Positions 62,503 to 64,000 of a stretch of 64,000 bases of DNA are shown here, in pieces. Source of the DNA: Actinobacteria bacterium HGW-Actinobacteria-1 (GTDB lineage Bacteria > Actinomycetota > Coriobacteriia > Anaerosomatales > Anaerosomataceae); contig PHFB01000012.1 in the NCBI GenBank assembly GCA_002841355.1, positions 1 to 64,000 on the forward strand, written 5' to 3'. The notes beneath the pieces are model-generated. The model worked only from the letters and a program-made list of their open reading frames with translations, made no database searches and was not told where the DNA came from. The first letter of the stretch is position 1. Every line of letters starts with the position of its first letter. Both the position numbers and the translations under genes were made by a program.

Positions 62503-62766
62503 CTAAGACACGTCCCGGTTCTTCGAGAACACGAAAACCACGAATGCACACCCGACGGCCGTAGCGATCACGGCGAGCGCCAGCTCATCGGCGATCGTGC
62601 CATCACGCTGCTCGGTGGTTGCGAACGGTGAGCGGGTCTTGTCAGTCACGGGCGGTACGCTCTTCTGCGTCAGGTTGTCCTGAGCGAAGGAGCACACGGG
62701 CAGCGCGAGAACGAGTGTCAGCGCGATGATCGTGACAAGCGCGATTCCTGTGCGTGCTCGTGGCAT
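62503..62766 (-). CDS. Small exported membrane protein, 87 aa
   Basis: An 87-residue protein with an N-terminal signal-like helix (about 8-28, ending SFAQD), about 30 polar residues and a second hydrophobic helix (LALAVIATAVGCAFVVFVF) followed by a short basic tail. It could be a one- or two-helix membrane protein. GCGGAGAACC lies 5-8 nt before the ATG at 62766. It lies just after the ABC exporter on the minus strand (65 nt gap), perhaps cotranscribed. No family recognised. Confidence 0.6.
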   Translation of the reverse strand: MPRARTGIALVTIIALTLVLALPVCSFAQDNLTQKSVPPVTDKTRSPFATTEQRDGTIADELALAVIATAVGCAFVVFVFSKNRDVS

Positions 62767-62831
62767 GTAGGGTTCTCCGCGGTCCTGAGTGTTGCGGGCG
62801 TCTGCTCTTGAGCGAATCTCGTACCGTGTGC

Positions 62832-63998
62832 CTAGTCCACAGAGAATTGCGCGGCATGAAGGCGTGCGAAGAGGCCGTCCCGTACGAGGAGTTCGGCGTA
62901 GGTGCCGTCCTCGACGATGGCTCCGTGGTCGACCACGACGATGCGGTCGGCATCGCGGATGGTGGAGAGCCGATGCGCGATCACGAACGCGGTCCGACCA
63001 TGCAGGATATCGGCGAGCGCCTCCTGGATGAGGATCTCGGTACGGGTGTCGACTGACGAGGTCGCCTCGTCGAGTACGAGGATCGCCGGATTCGAAAGGA
63101 CCGCACGGGCGAACGCGATGAGCTGTCGCTGTCCGGTCGATAGCAGCACGCCGCGCTCGCCGACGGGTGTGTCGTAGCCGTCAGCCAGACGATCGATGAA
63201 CGTGCTCGCCCGCGATGCTTCCGCAGCGGCGCGAACGTCATCATCCGAGGCGTCCAGGCGGCCGTAGCGGATGTTCTCGGCGATCGTGCCCGAGAAGAGG
63301 AACGGGTCTTGCAGCACGACGCCCAGGTTCGAGCGCAGCGACGACAAGGTAATCGCGCGGAGGTCGGTGCCGTCTACGAGCACGCGACCGCCGGTGGGAT
63401 CGTAGAAGCGGGCCAGCAGATTGATCATGGTGCTCTTGCCGGCACCGGTCGGACCGACGATGGCGAGCGTCGTCCCCGCCTCGACGTGCAGATCGATGTC
63501 GTCGAGCACCACGCCGCCTGTCCCGTACGAGAAGCGCACGTGCTCGAAGCAAACCTCGCCGCGCACCGCGCCGAGATCGATCGCGTCGGGTGCGTCGGTG
63601 ACCTCCGGCGGTGTGTCCAGCAGATCGAAGACGCGCTCACCACCCGCGAGCGCCGATTGCGTCTCGGCCCAGAGGCTTGAGAGCTGACTCACGGCGTTGA
63701 AGAAGGAGCGCGAGTAGCCGAAGAACGCGACGACCACGCCCACGGTCACCATGCCGCCCGCAGCCAGGAACCCGCCGTATCCCGCAACCAGCGCGGTCGA
63801 TGCGGCCGAGATGACCGCCAGCACCGGCGGGAACGCTGCCGAGACGGCCGAGGCTGCGATGTTGGCGTCGCGGTTCGTGGCGTTGCGCTCGGCGAACTCG
63901 CCACGGTTGCGCTCGGTGCGAACGAATGCCTGCGCCACCCGGATGCCCGCGAGGTCCTCGGCAAGGCTCGCCGAGACGTCGCCGATCGTCTCCTGGCG
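62832..63998 (-). CDS. ABC exporter, fused permease-ATPase (partial)
   Basis: The C-terminal 388 residues of an ABC half-exporter; the gene runs off the right edge of the window. The visible end of the membrane domain has several helices (LVAGYGGFLAAGGMVTVGVVVAFF), then a complete ATPase: Walker A GPTGAGKST, Q-loop VLQDPFLFSGT, signature LSTGQRQLI (Thr in place of the usual Gly/Gln form), Walker B ILVLDEATSSVD and H-loop IAHRLSTI. It resembles the MsbA/LmrA-like multidrug group. Substrate unknown. An upstream partner half-exporter may lie outside the window. Confidence 0.92.
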   Translation of the reverse strand, partial: RQETIGDVSASLAEDLAGIRVAQAFVRTERNRGEFAERNATNRDANIAASAVSAAFPPVLAVISAASTALVAGYGGFLAAGGMVTVGVVVAFFGYSRSFFNAVSQLSSLWAETQSALAGGERVFDLLDTPPEVTDAPDAIDLGAVRGEVCFEHVRFSYGTGGVVLDDIDLHVEAGTTLAIVGPTGAGKSTMINLLARFYDPTGGRVLVDGTDLRAITLSSLRSNLGVVLQDPFLFSGTIAENIRYGRLDASDDDVRAAAEASRASTFIDRLADGYDTPVGERGVLLSTGQRQLIAFARAVLSNPAILVLDEATSSVDTRTEILIQEALADILHGRTAFVIAHRLSTIRDADRIVVVDHGAIVEDGTYAELLVRDGLFARLHAAQFSVD

Positions 63999-64000
63999 AC

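Noticed and set aside
62503-62766. Treating the small gene after ligD as an antisense artefact
   Set aside because: It does not overlap ligD, has a ribosome site and a clear signal plus membrane-helix layout, so I kept it as a low-confidence gene.

Overview
The window is a 64 kb piece of a high-GC, gene-dense bacterial chromosome. Gene content points to an anaerobic or microaerophilic actinobacterium, most likely in or near the class Coriobacteriia. The pointers are a V/A-type ATPase operon, an alr / tsaE-tsaB-rimI-tsaD / groESL neighbourhood, a GuaB3-type IMP dehydrogenase, a membrane nine-haem c-type cytochrome and five secreted proteins with cell-wall-binding repeat 2 (CWB2) modules. This placement is inference from gene content, not a phylogeny. 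I saw no tRNA, rRNA, CRISPR array, transposase or phage gene.

Layout. 1-1.9 kb: end of nnrD, a CBS-pair protein and alr. 2.1-10.8 kb: a complete nine-gene V/A-ATPase operon in the Enterococcus ntpFIKECGABD order. 11-15.4 kb: a small hypothetical gene on the minus strand, a nitroreductase, a family 4 uracil-DNA glycosylase, then tsaE, tsaB and a fused rimI-tsaD for the t6A37 tRNA modification. 15.5-17.1 kb: the first CWB2 surface protein. 17.1-19.4 kb: groESL with a sigma70-like promoter and a CIRCE operator. 19.4-23 kb: LysE exporter, YchF, and a CWB2 amidase. 23.1-27.3 kb: guaB3-guaA, a chorismate mutase/DAHP synthase pair and a small zinc-ribbon protein. 27.4-32 kb: PcrA/UvrD helicase, CBS-type manganese pyrophosphatase, PAP2 phosphatase.

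32-38.2 kb: phosphate module. PhoR-PhoP-like regulators diverge from pstSCAB across a tandem Pho-box-like site, and a duplicated, covarying hairpin follows pstB. 38.4-43.9 kb: aldo/keto reductase, MFS exporter, and a nitrogen pair (FMN glutamate-synthase-like protein and glnA, divergent, with an 11-bp-phased GlnR-like operator). 43.9-49.6 kb: two more CWB2 proteins, the cytochrome and small genes. 49.6-53 kb: a threonine synthase gene broken by an internal deletion and frameshift, then an N-formylglutamate amidohydrolase-family gene and a glutathione-synthetase-like ATP-grasp gene. 53-57.1 kb: a sensor kinase/LuxR regulator pair with a large external domain, and an archaeal-type phosphoglycerate mutase. 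57.1-62.5 kb: the fifth CWB2 protein, then Ku and a PE-Lig-Pol LigD for end joining. The window ends inside an ABC exporter.

The most interesting points are the modular CWB2 family (two beta-propeller paralogues about 8 kb apart), the nine-haem cytochrome among them, the amidohydrolase/ATP-grasp pair, the broken thrC, the covarying tandem hairpins after pstB and the phased operators at glnA and pstS.
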